NCBI GenBank assembly: GCA_002887195.1
Contig: PJAB01001669.1
Coordinates: 1 to 12,949, forward strand
Direction: 5' to 3'
DNA length: 12,949 nucleotides
Origin: Chrysochromulina parva
Lineage: Eukaryota > Haptophyta > Prymnesiales > Chrysochromulinaceae
Shown here: positions 1-7,109 of the stretch, piece by piece
Position numbering within the stretch: position 1 is the first letter of the stretch
How the letters are laid out: each line of letters opens with the position of its first letter
The notes under the pieces: generated by a model
What the model saw: the letters and a program-made list of their open reading frames with translations, nothing else
The model's database searches: none
Told to the model about the DNA's origin: nothing
Program-made: the position numbers and the translations under genes

Positions 1-371
1 GTGCACAGGCACACGTCGGAGAGCACCGCGGGCGCGACCCAGCGGCGCCAGGCAGCGATGCGCCGGCGCGGCGAGCGTTCGCCCGTCGGCTGCCGGATGG
101 TGCGCACGCCGCAGTCGGAGCAATCCATGCCCTCGCGGCATGCGGTCGACGATGTCGGAGGCAGCTGCTGCTGCTGTCCGCCGGCGCTGGCGCGGTCCTC
201 GCAACGGCCGTTCCGCGCGCGCCGGCAGCGGTTGAGGCAGAGCTGCAGCGTGCGCGGCGCCGGCGCGCCGCGCCAGTGCGCGTGCACGCGCCCCATCGTC
301 GCGCTCGTCACGTTAGCCATTTCTAAGGAAGCCATCGTCACGAGAGCCTTTCTAAATAAGTCAAGTCTCAT
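1..371 (-). CDS. Partial Cys-rich protein (N-terminal part, runs off left edge)
   Basis: A minus-strand frame is open from an ATG at 371 (alternative in-frame ATGs at 335 and 320) to the window edge, with an in-frame stop just upstream at 383-381. It gives about 123 residues and is incomplete at its C-terminus. From about residue 45 it has regularly spaced cysteines (LCLNRC, then GRCEDR, then ACREGMDC, then SDCGVR). This resembles a Cys-rich module I recall from many algal and protist proteins, in which paired cysteines are followed by an Asp/Gly-rich stretch and a C-x-x-G-x-DC-x-DCG-x-R ending. The Asp/Gly stretch is degenerate here (DRAS) and a short Gln run follows. Function is unknown; extracellular or lumenal disulfide-rich modules are one possibility, but no clear signal peptide is visible. 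The true start could also lie in an upstream exon. It is head-to-head with the ArfGAP gene. Confidence 0.5.
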   Translation of the reverse strand, partial: MRLDLFRKALVTMASLEMANVTSATMGRVHAHWRGAPAPRTLQLCLNRCRRARNGRCEDRASAGGQQQQLPPTSSTACREGMDCSDCGVRTIRQPTGERSPRRRIAAWRRWVAPAVLSDVCLC

Positions 372-590
372 GATTTCTATTTAAGGCTCGTGTTTTTATT
401 TGAAAACATGACATAAGGGTGAAGTACAGACCATGAACGACTCGACAATTGGAAGACCTGCGCACGAAATTCCGCAGATTTCGAAACCGCGTATGAACAT
501 ATTGATTCTTGCATCCCTGCAATACGCTCTCTGCGCTGGAACGCAGTGCGACGCTGACGAGGCTAGTCCAGCGGACGCTCACCCAGTAAG
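372..590. promoter_or_regulatory. Divergent intergenic region, probable shared promoter
   Basis: This 219-bp gap separates the minus-strand Cys-rich gene from the plus-strand ArfGAP gene. It is clearly more AT-rich than its flanks, especially 372-430, where T/A runs such as TTTTTATTTGAAAA occur. Short open frames cross it but show no recognisable protein. It probably carries the start sites and 5' UTRs of both genes. No individual binding site can be assigned. Confidence 0.45.
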
Positions 591-2810
591 ATGCAGAAGA
601 TTGACTTTTACGACACCGTGCCCGACCCGGACAGCGAGGTACCCAAGGAGATCCGCGACGAGTTCTTCAAGCGCATGAAGAGCAATCAGAGTGAGAGGGT
701 GCGCCGCCTGGCCTTCCCAGCGACACAGCTCCTGCTCCTGAGCCGCGCGCAGGGAGATTGCCGCGGCTCCGGTGCACCACGCGCTGCACAGTCAGCTCTG
801 AGTGCTCTCCAAACACGCCGCGCCGCGCCCTGCTCCGCTGAGCTGAGCACGCGCATGCCACTCCTTATCCTCCAGGTCTGCTTCGACTGCCCGGCCAAGA
901 ACCCGTCGTGGGTGTCGGTGCAGTTCGGTACGCTCATGTGCCTCGAGTGCTCGGGACACCACCGCCGCCTCGGCGTGCACATCTCCTTTTGCCGCTCGTC
1001 CGATATGGACAAGTGGACGTTCCGGCAGATCTACCGCTGCGCCGTCGGCGGCAACGCGCGCGCGCGCATGCAATGGAAGAAGGCGGGGCGCGACCCGCAG
1101 GAGAAGATCGACTCCAAGTACTCATCCAACATCGCGATCCAGTATAAGGCAATCCTCGATAAGGACGTCAACGACGCCATCCGCCGCGGCGCGGTGGCGC
1201 TTCGCGAGGGCGCGGGCGCCGGCATGGGAGGCTCGGCCGCGGCCGCGGCGCCGGCGGCCGCGGTGGACCCGTTTGCGGCCTACCTCAACGGGCTCGGGCC
1301 GGCCAAAGCTGCGCCTTCGCTCTCGGCCAACACGGCCCCCAAGCCCGCCGCGCCGCTGGCCTCCGCCTCGTCTGCCTCCGCCTCCGCCTCGGCCGCGCTC
1401 GCCGCGGCGCTCGCCGCGCCGACGCCCGCCGCGCCGACGCCCGCCGCGCCGACGCCGGCGAGCGCCGCCGCAGTGCCGGCCGCCGTGCCGGCCGCCGTGC
1501 CTCGCCCTATGGGCAAGCCCGCGCCCAAGAAGGGTGGCCTCGGCGCCGTGCGAACCACGAGTGGTGCCTCGGCAACCGCTGAGACCGAGGAGCTGCCGTC
1601 GCCTCCAGCCTCGGTGCCGCCTCCCGAGCCGCCGCCGCCGACCACGGCGGTTGCGCCCAAGACGCCTGCTGCCTCGGCGCCCGCGCCCGCGCCGCCCGCC
1701 GCGGTGCCGCCTGCCGCGGCGACTCGCGCCCCCGCGCCGCTCAAGCCGCTCGCGCCGCTCCCGCTCAAGCCGTCGGCTGGGAGCGCAGCGAGCCTCAGCT
1801 CGGCGTGGGCTTCGCTCGAGGCGTCTGCAGCCGCTCCCGCCAAGAAGACGTCGCGGCTCGGCTTGCCGGCAGCGCCCCCGCCCGCCGCGCCATCCGCCGC
1901 GCCCGTGCCGCCATCCGCGACCCCCGTGCCGCCGCCTGTCGCGCCTGTCGCGCCTGCGCCCGCGACGGCGCCTGTCGCGCCTGCGCCCGTGGCGCCGTCA
2001 GTGGCGCCCCTCTTTGGTGCGTCGGCGGCGGCGCGCAAAGCGAGCGCGGCGCCCAAGAAGAGCCTTGCCAAGGTGGTGGGTGGGGCGGTGGGGGCGGGTG
2101 GTGGTGCCTCCGACTTTGGCGACTTCGGCTTTGACGAAACCGAAGGCGCGGGAGGCGCGGGAGGCGGAGAGAGCGCGAGCGGGAGCAGCGGCGCCAAAGC
2201 CGCGGACGACGAGTGGGGCGGCGACGACGAGTGGGGCGGCAAGCCGAAGGCGCCCCCAAAGGCGGCCACGGCGCCGCCGCCCGAGGACCCATGGGCACGC
2301 GAGCCCAATCACGTGGGCTCCTCGCTCTTTGCGTACGACTGCGCCTCGCTCCACGCGAGCGAAGCGCCCGCGCCTGCGCCTGCGCCCGCGCCGCGCGCCG
2401 CGCGACTGGCGCGCGCGCCGCCCGCGCCGACCACGCCCGCACCCGCCCCCGCCGCGCCCGCGAGCAACGGTGCAGCCAAGTTCGACACCCTCGCGCGCGA
2501 GCGGTTCGCCGGCGCGACTGCCATCAGCTCGGATGCCTTTGACGGCTTCGACGCCGAGCCGATGCCCGCGCTGCCCGTGCTCTCGGCGGCCGAGCTGGAG
2601 GCTGCCGAGGCGGCCGAGCGCCAGAAGCGGCTCGATCAGATGTGGGGCGCGTCGGCCATCTCGAGCGCCGACCTCGCGGGCGTCGGCGGCGGCACCTCGC
2701 CTACCTCGCTCGCGAACAAGGTGGCCGAGACGACGCTCTCCGTCGGCAAGATCGCCGCCATGGCCGCCGTCAACGTGCTGCGGCGTACGAACAACAAGGA
2801 CGAGCTGTGA
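591..2810 (+). CDS. ArfGAP2/3 (Glo3)-type Arf GTPase-activating protein
   Basis: This should stimulate GTP hydrolysis by Arf1 during COPI coat function at the Golgi. Residue numbers below are for the unspliced frame of 739 codons; subtract 62 after the intron. The N-terminal ArfGAP domain has a C4 zinc finger (C97-x2-C100-x16-C117-x2-C120), then CSGHHRRLGVH with the catalytic-finger arginine at 125, and VGGNARA further on. The match to ArfGAP2/3 continues to about residue 205. The middle (about 210-540) is low-complexity Ala/Pro. Short DPF (226-228), FGDFGFDE (509-516), DDEWGG twice (539-550) and DPW (566-568) motifs resemble coat-appendage ligands. The C-terminus has two ISS elements (ISSDAF 645-650 and ISSAD 690-694), like the Glo3 motif, and then a predicted helix ending NNKDEL. 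A probable intron at 690-875 keeps frame, giving a 677-residue protein. Start: the ATG at 591 gives a normal pre-zinc-finger length. Confidence 0.88.
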   Translation: MQKIDFYDTVPDPDSEVPKEIRDEFFKRMKSNQSERVRRLAFPATQLLLLSRAQGDCRGSGAPRAAQSALSALQTRRAAPCSAELSTRMPLLILQVCFDCPAKNPSWVSVQFGTLMCLECSGHHRRLGVHISFCRSSDMDKWTFRQIYRCAVGGNARARMQWKKAGRDPQEKIDSKYSSNIAIQYKAILDKDVNDAIRRGAVALREGAGAGMGGSAAAAAPAAAVDPFAAYLNGLGPAKAAPSLSANTAPKPAAPLASASSASASASAALAAALAAPTPAAPTPAAPTPASAAAVPAAVPAAVPRPMGKPAPKKGGLGAVRTTSGASATAETEELPSPPASVPPPEPPPPTTAVAPKTPAASAPAPAPPAAVPPAAATRAPAPLKPLAPLPLKPSAGSAASLSSAWASLEASAAAPAKKTSRLGLPAAPPPAAPSAAPVPPSATPVPPPVAPVAPAPATAPVAPAPVAPSVAPLFGASAAARKASAAPKKSLAKVVGGAVGAGGGASDFGDFGFDETEGAGGAGGGESASGSSGAKAADDEWGGDDEWGGKPKAPPKAATAPPPEDPWAREPNHVGSSLFAYDCASLHASEAPAPAPAPAPRAARLARAPPAPTTPAPAPAAPASNGAAKFDTLARERFAGATAISSDAFDGFDAEPMPALPVLSAAELEAAEAAERQKRLDQMWGASAISSADLAGVGGGTSPTSLANKVAETTLSVGKIAAMAAVNVLRRTNNKDEL
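690..875 (+). other. Probable spliceosomal intron in the ArfGAP gene
   Basis: These 186 bp (62 codons, no in-frame stop) interrupt the ArfGAP domain exactly between KRMKSNQ and VCFDC, where family members run straight on. Removing them restores the normal spacing. The 3' end reads CTCCTTATCCTCCAG, a good pyrimidine-rich acceptor with the exon starting at 876. The obvious donor GTGAG begins at 691, one base later than the frame allows, so intron 691-875 would shift frame while 690-875 (starting AGTGAG) keeps it. Either the donor is non-canonical or there is a one-base assembly error. Confidence 0.65.
1412..1456 (+). repeat. 15-bp tandem repeat, three copies, in ArfGAP linker
   Basis: The unit CGCCGCGCCGACGCC is repeated exactly three times (1412-1426, 1427-1441, 1442-1456) and encodes an AAPTP-type repeat in the Ala/Pro linker. 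A second short tandem repeat follows at 1473-1496, with GTGCCGGCCGCC twice. Both are in-frame units, consistent with slippage in a disordered linker. Confidence 0.9.
2205..2240 (+). repeat. 18-bp tandem duplication encoding DDEWGG twice
   Basis: GACGACGAGTGGGGCGGC occurs twice without a mismatch (2205-2222 and 2223-2240). It doubles an acidic tryptophan motif in the ArfGAP C-terminal half. Acidic-Trp motifs in coat accessory proteins can bind adaptor appendages, so the duplication may affect avidity; this role is inferred. Confidence 0.9.
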
Positions 2811-3020
2811 GGCGCCCCGTGCTGAAGGAGGCCTCGAGCGGATGTATGGGTGCAACGGTGCGCGAAAATAGGAGAGGCGCGTCAGTCGTCACGGTGGTGT
2901 GTGTGTGAGTCAGACGTCCGGTCAGTGAAAGTGCATAGCGTCCCCGTGAGCGGGAAGCCGCCACTGTACTCAACAGTTTCACAGAGTGTGTGTGAACGGA
3001 CGGGAACGAGATCGGCGCGA

Positions 3021-4124
3021 ATGTCGATAGACCCGTTCAAGCTGCCCGGCCTGATCGAGAAGCGCGTGGTGATCAACCCGGCCGACATCTCATCCTCGGA
3101 TGACGAAGGCACATCGTATGCGCTCAAGTCGGGCAAGGAGAAGCAGAAGGCGTTGCGCGAGAAGGAGCGGCTTCGCAACCTGCGTGCCCAGGCAGAAGGC
3201 ACGAAACCGTCGGAGCCACCGGCACCCGCCGCGCACGTGCCGAGCGCCGATGTCACGGAGGTTGAGCCACCGCCCTCAGCCAGCAGCAACTCGAAGCGTA
3301 AGGCGCCGGCGAGGCGCGGCGGCCGCGGTGGCGGTGCAGCTGCGTCGAGCGCAGCGGCCGCTATCGAGCTGAGTGACGAGGACCTGCACGATGAGGACCT
3401 GCACGATGAAGCAGAACAGATCAAGTGCAAGGAGGCGAAAGCGCTCGAGCTCAGCCGCAAACGCGCCAGCGACTTCGACCTCGACGACGACGAAGACGGC
3501 TCGCCCACGCCCGCCACCCGCGGCAGCGGGCCGAGCCAGCGGCAGCGCGTGGGCGCCGCCGCCGGCACCGCCGGCGCCGCCGGCGCCGCCGGCGCAGCTC
3601 GCCAGGCCCTCGTGTGGATCAAGGTGCGCAGCGTGGACAGCGACGCTGAGCATCTGATCAGCTGTCCAGCCGAGGTGAGCCTCGCCGATGCGGGGCTAGC
3701 CAGCAAGGCAGCGAGCAAGCATGGGCTGGATGCGTCGCGACTGCACTTGATGCACTGCGACGAGGCGATGTGCGGCAGGCCCACGCCGGGCGCGGCGCTC
3801 GACCTGAGCAAGACAGCTCGACAGCTCGGGCTGACGGGCGGCGAGGGCGGCACTGCACGCGTGTGGGTCGAGGAGCGGGCCGAAGTGCTCATGAGCCTCA
3901 AGCTGCGGCGCGGCCAGGGGACGGCCGTAGAGCTGCGCGTGCCGCCGACGATGAGCTTCGGCGAGATCAAGCGCCGCTGGCTGCAGCAGCACGGCGGCGG
4001 CCTCTCGCCCCAGCAGGTGCGACTCGAGATCGACGGCGATCCGCTGCCTGACGAGGGCACGCCGCGCGATGCCAACGGTGAGACGCTCGAGGATGGCGAC
4101 TTGCTCGACGTGGTCGTCCAGTGA
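3021..4124 (+). CDS. Tandem SUMO-like-domain protein (NIP45/Rad60/Esc2-like)
   Basis: The protein has 367 residues. The ATG at 3021 is the first in-frame ATG; the frame is open upstream only through non-ATG codons. Two ubiquitin-fold regions occupy the C-terminal half: about 197-284 (starting LVWIKVRSVD) and about 287-367. The second ends in the typical pattern of a hydrophobic strand, then DGDPLPDEGTP, then LEDGDLLDV, as in Rad60/NIP45 SUMO-like domains. It ends VVVQ with no Gly-Gly, so it is not processed as a modifier. The N-terminal half is disordered and charged, with two candidate SUMO-interacting motifs, VVIN followed by SSSDDE (16-29) and IELSDEDL (115-122), plus a basic stretch around 92-103 that could be a nuclear signal. 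Family members link SUMO and Ubc9 to genome stability, so a nuclear role is likely. It lies 210 bp downstream of the ArfGAP gene on the same strand. The first SLD is less certain than the second. Confidence 0.72.
   Translation: MSIDPFKLPGLIEKRVVINPADISSSDDEGTSYALKSGKEKQKALREKERLRNLRAQAEGTKPSEPPAPAAHVPSADVTEVEPPPSASSNSKRKAPARRGGRGGGAAASSAAAAIELSDEDLHDEDLHDEAEQIKCKEAKALELSRKRASDFDLDDDEDGSPTPATRGSGPSQRQRVGAAAGTAGAAGAAGAARQALVWIKVRSVDSDAEHLISCPAEVSLADAGLASKAASKHGLDASRLHLMHCDEAMCGRPTPGAALDLSKTARQLGLTGGEGGTARVWVEERAEVLMSLKLRRGQGTAVELRVPPTMSFGEIKRRWLQQHGGGLSPQQVRLEIDGDPLPDEGTPRDANGETLEDGDLLDVVVQ
3378..3407 (+). repeat. 15-bp tandem duplication encoding EDLHD twice
   Basis: GAGGACCTGCACGAT is repeated exactly at 3378-3392 and 3393-3407. 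It extends the acidic tail directly after the candidate SUMO-interacting core IELSD in the SLD protein. Confidence 0.92.
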
Positions 4125-4784
4125 GCACTGGGCGCCGTGAGCCGCGCCCTACGAGGGCGCGCGCGGGCCACACAGCAGGCTCGTCGGCACGCGGCGCTCA
4201 CTCGAGAAGCTCATGTGGCATGTACGGATCGCGGATCGGCCGCGTCACGACCGCGACCACAAGCCGACCTGCACGTCGACCAACGCATTCTGATTCTGCA
4301 TTCTCCGTCTAACTCCGTCTCTGGCGCGCGTGGGTACCCCGCCCGGCACTCGAAGTCTCTCGCATCTCTTACACGTCTAGCTCCTTTGTGGTGACATGGT
4401 TTGGCAAAGTGTGACGCGCACCATTCTTTCAACTTTTGAGTAAATGTGTACCGACATTTTAGATTTTTTCGCGGTCGACGGACCGGCATGCGCGTCGAGG
4501 CGGGCGCGCGCGGCGGTCCGTGCGACCGTGCACCGTGTTTGGATCGTTCGGCGGCAATCGGCGGGGGGCGGATTCGTTACCCCGCCCGCAGCGCGTCGAG
4601 CGTGCGCCCGACCGACGCGAACCGCACGCAGACGTACAGCACGTCCCGTCTTATTGTAATTCCAGCACACGTCGCAGACGGCGTCACAACATGAAGAAGA
4701 GCACGAGTCCAACTCGCCTCTCGACCACCGGGGCCGCATGCTCAGCCGCATGCTGTCGCGCAAGGGGCCTATACGGGATGTCGG
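4125..4784. other. Convergent intergenic region (3' UTRs)
   Basis: This 660-bp gap lies between the stop of the SLD gene (+) and the stop of the kinase gene (-). It is mixed in composition, with AT-richer patches such as GATTTTTTCG near 4461-4470 and TTATTGTAATTCCAG at 4651-4665. Short frames on both strands look random. The one stretch that could be more is 4666-4788 on the plus strand, preceded by an acceptor-like sequence and open to a TAG at 4786-4788. It most likely holds the two 3' UTRs. No tRNA or other structured RNA was recognised. Confidence 0.5.
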
Positions 4785-7109
4785 CTAGAAGCCCTCGAAC
4801 TCGTTACACCGACGGTCATTATACCGCGCCCACTTCCCGACGCCAACGTCCTCGTAATGCTCAAAGTTGGACGTGTCGGTCGGGTTCCTGATGCGCGGCG
4901 TGAAGGGCGCGGGCTCAGCCTTCTGAAGGAGGGAAGCCCAGTCGAGCTTGCCAAAGAAGGGATGGGCGGCAATGTCGCGGTGGCCGCGCTTGAGCGAGCC
5001 TAAGCGCTGCGCGGGCATCGTGACGAGCAAGAGCGTGATGAGACCCTTAGCTGCCTTGGACATGCTGTGCGGGTACGTCACCCGATTCTTGAGGATCTTG
5101 GCGTAGATGTCCATCGGGTCGTCGGCACAAAAGGGCGGCTGGCCGACGAGCATCTCGAAGATGAGGATGCCAAACGCCCACCAGTCGACAGGCAGGCCAT
5201 GCCCCTTGTTCGAGAGGATCTCGGGTGCGAGATACTCGGGCGTGCCGCAGAGCGTCCACGTGCGGTCGATGATCTTCTTGGCGAACCCAAAGTCGCACAC
5301 CTTGAGGTAGCCCGACGCATCGAAAAGCAAGTTCTCGGGCTTGAGGTCGCGGTACGCAATGCGCCGGTCGTGCATGTACGCGAACGCGGAGTACACACAG
5401 GCCGCGTAGAAGCAGCTCTGCGGCTCGTCGAAGCATTCGAGCTCGCGCAGCAATGAGAAGAGCTCTCCGCCCAGGGCGAGCTCGAGCAGCATGTAGATCT
5501 CATCCGCGTCCTGGTAGGTGGCGATCAGTCGCAGGATGAACGGGTGATCGCACTGCTCAAGCAGTGTCTTCTCGTTCATCACGTGCTCCACCTGCTGGAG
5601 CGCGATCAGCTGCCCCTTCCGCATGCATTTGAGCGCGTACACCTGCGCGCCGTGCACGACGAGTCGCACGCGCCCGAAGGTGCCCACGCCCAGGATGGGG
5701 CCATGCTGCAGCTCGGACATGTCAATCTTGGGGCGCGACGCCTTCGTGAGCTCCGTCCGCCGCTTCGCCGCCTCGTGCGCGAGTAGCGGGTTCTCGTCGC
5801 CCAGCAATTGCTTGAATGTGGCGCGGTCGAGCTTCATGCAGATGGTGGGCGAGGTCGCGGTGACCGTGGCCATGCGCGTTTCGTCACTCATCAGCGCCAT
5901 CTCGCCAAAGTAGTCAGACGGGCCGAGCTTGTCTTTAATGAGGATGACCTCGCCCTTGTCGTCGAGCCGGGTCACCGTCACAGCACCCGTCTTGATGATG
6001 TAGAAGGCGGACGAAGGGTCGAGCTCTTCCCCTTGTCGGATGATGGGCGTCCCCTTGGCAAAGGACGCCTCCCGCAGTGACTCGACGAGACTCTCCCTCT
6101 GGCGCTCGCTCAGCTCCTTGAAGATCTCCATCGAGCTAAGCACCTTTTGATTGAAGTTGAACCTGATCACCTCTTGCAGCTCACCTAACAGCTCGGTGAA
6201 GTTGGCACGCGTGAGCTTGAGCATCGTGACCTCGTCGGCCGAGACGATGGTCGCTGGCCACTTCTGACCCGGCGCCTCGAGCGTATACTCTCCGAGGCAC
6301 TCGGGCTGCCGCATCCGGCAGAGCTCCTTGCCGAGCGGATTGCCCAAATCCGACTGATACACGATGCACTCGCCCGACTTGATCAGGTACAACGAGTCGG
6401 CCTCGTCGCCCTCGTGCACGATGGTCTCGTTGGGGGCGTACTTCTCGACCTCGAGCACCTCGCCCAGGGCCTCGCGCTGCCCGTCCGTGAGGGCCGAGAG
6501 GAGGCTCACCGCCTGCAAGAACTTCGCCGTCGTGTCTAGCGCCTCCTTGGCCGCCGCCATCAGGATGCCGCGGAAAGAGTGTTGGTCGAGGGCCCAGCAC
6601 GCGCTGTCGGAGGTGGCGACGACGGAAGCGGCGCGCGGGCTGTTGTACATGAGTGCCAGCTCGCCGAACATGCCACCCACCGCATATGTCTTCACGGCTT
6701 TGTCACTCGCCTGCTGCAGGTAGGCGGCGTACTCGCCGCGCCCGACGACGTAAAAGTTGTCTCCGACATCGCCCTGCAGGATGACGGATTGGCCCGCACA
6801 ATGGGTGACCTCCTGCATCGCGTCGACCACTTCCGCCATCTGGGCCTCCGTCAGGCTGGCAAAGAGCTTGCTCTCCTTTGTCGCCGCGGCGATCATTGCC
6901 TTGGCCTCGTCGGACTTGAAGTACACAACCTTCTTGTACACCCGCGCGGACGCCTCGGCGGAGATGCCATGGCGCCGGTGGATATCCGCCTTGGCCGAAG
7001 CGGGCGTCATCGCGCTAATGGGCGTCGACACATCGAGCGTGATCTGCTTCAGGGCGACGGTCACGGTGGTGCTCTGTGCGTGAACATCCTTGCTTCCCGA
7101 GCAGCCCAT
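4785..7109 (-). CDS. Cyclic-nucleotide-dependent protein kinase, PKG-like, three cNMP domains plus AGC kinase domain
   Basis: The frame is open from 7154, but the ATG at 7109 begins MGCSGSK, a classic myristoylation and palmitoylation signal, so I choose it (774 residues). RRHGISAE at 45-52 matches the PKG/PKA-RI pseudosubstrate pattern, with Gly at the phospho-acceptor place. Cyclic-nucleotide domains follow: the first, about 83-185 (pocket FGELALMYNSPRAA, 148-161); the second, about 200-310, degenerate (LGEYTLEAPGQKW, no pocket arginine); the third, about 326-440 (pocket FGEMALMSDETRMA, 401-414). The kinase domain, about 467-720, is complete: GVGTFG 474-479, ALK Lys494, YRDLKPEN with Asp588, DFG 606-608, activation-loop Thr619 in RTWTLCGTPE, APE 628-630. 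The C-tail ends FEGF, like the FxxF of PKA. It should be a membrane-tethered Ser/Thr kinase autoinhibited until nucleotide binds. No intron is evident. It is head-to-head with the Coa1/Tim21-like gene. Confidence 0.93.
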   Translation of the reverse strand: MGCSGSKDVHAQSTTVTVALKQITLDVSTPISAMTPASAKADIHRRHGISAEASARVYKKVVYFKSDEAKAMIAAATKESKLFASLTEAQMAEVVDAMQEVTHCAGQSVILQGDVGDNFYVVGRGEYAAYLQQASDKAVKTYAVGGMFGELALMYNSPRAASVVATSDSACWALDQHSFRGILMAAAKEALDTTAKFLQAVSLLSALTDGQREALGEVLEVEKYAPNETIVHEGDEADSLYLIKSGECIVYQSDLGNPLGKELCRMRQPECLGEYTLEAPGQKWPATIVSADEVTMLKLTRANFTELLGELQEVIRFNFNQKVLSSMEIFKELSERQRESLVESLREASFAKGTPIIRQGEELDPSSAFYIIKTGAVTVTRLDDKGEVILIKDKLGPSDYFGEMALMSDETRMATVTATSPTICMKLDRATFKQLLGDENPLLAHEAAKRRTELTKASRPKIDMSELQHGPILGVGTFGRVRLVVHGAQVYALKCMRKGQLIALQQVEHVMNEKTLLEQCDHPFILRLIATYQDADEIYMLLELALGGELFSLLRELECFDEPQSCFYAACVYSAFAYMHDRRIAYRDLKPENLLFDASGYLKVCDFGFAKKIIDRTWTLCGTPEYLAPEILSNKGHGLPVDWWAFGILIFEMLVGQPPFCADDPMDIYAKILKNRVTYPHSMSKAAKGLITLLLVTMPAQRLGSLKRGHRDIAAHPFFGKLDWASLLQKAEPAPFTPRIRNPTDTSNFEHYEDVGVGKWARYNDRRCNEFEGF

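Noticed and set aside
1..384. Plus-strand frame of 127 codons at the left edge
   Set aside because: Low-complexity Arg/Ser composition with no motif; the opposite strand carries the regularly spaced cysteine pattern and explains the open frame.
1280..2308. 342-codon minus-strand frame opposite the ArfGAP linker
   Set aside because: Gly/Ala repeat mirror of GCC/GCG codons; no domain and explained by GC-rich repeats.
1273..2871. 532-codon plus-strand frame within the ArfGAP gene
   Set aside because: Almost pure Arg/Pro from reading the Ala/Pro codons in another frame; the ArfGAP frame carries the zinc finger and ISS motifs.
2882..4201. 439-codon minus-strand frame opposite the SLD gene
   Set aside because: Ser/Arg/Ala-rich mirror frame; the plus frame has a recognisable SUMO-like C-terminus and SIM-type motifs.
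4377..4763. 128-codon minus-strand frame downstream of the kinase gene
   Set aside because: Arg-rich with scattered Cys and no family pattern; lies in the probable 3' UTR and is expected by chance at this GC content.
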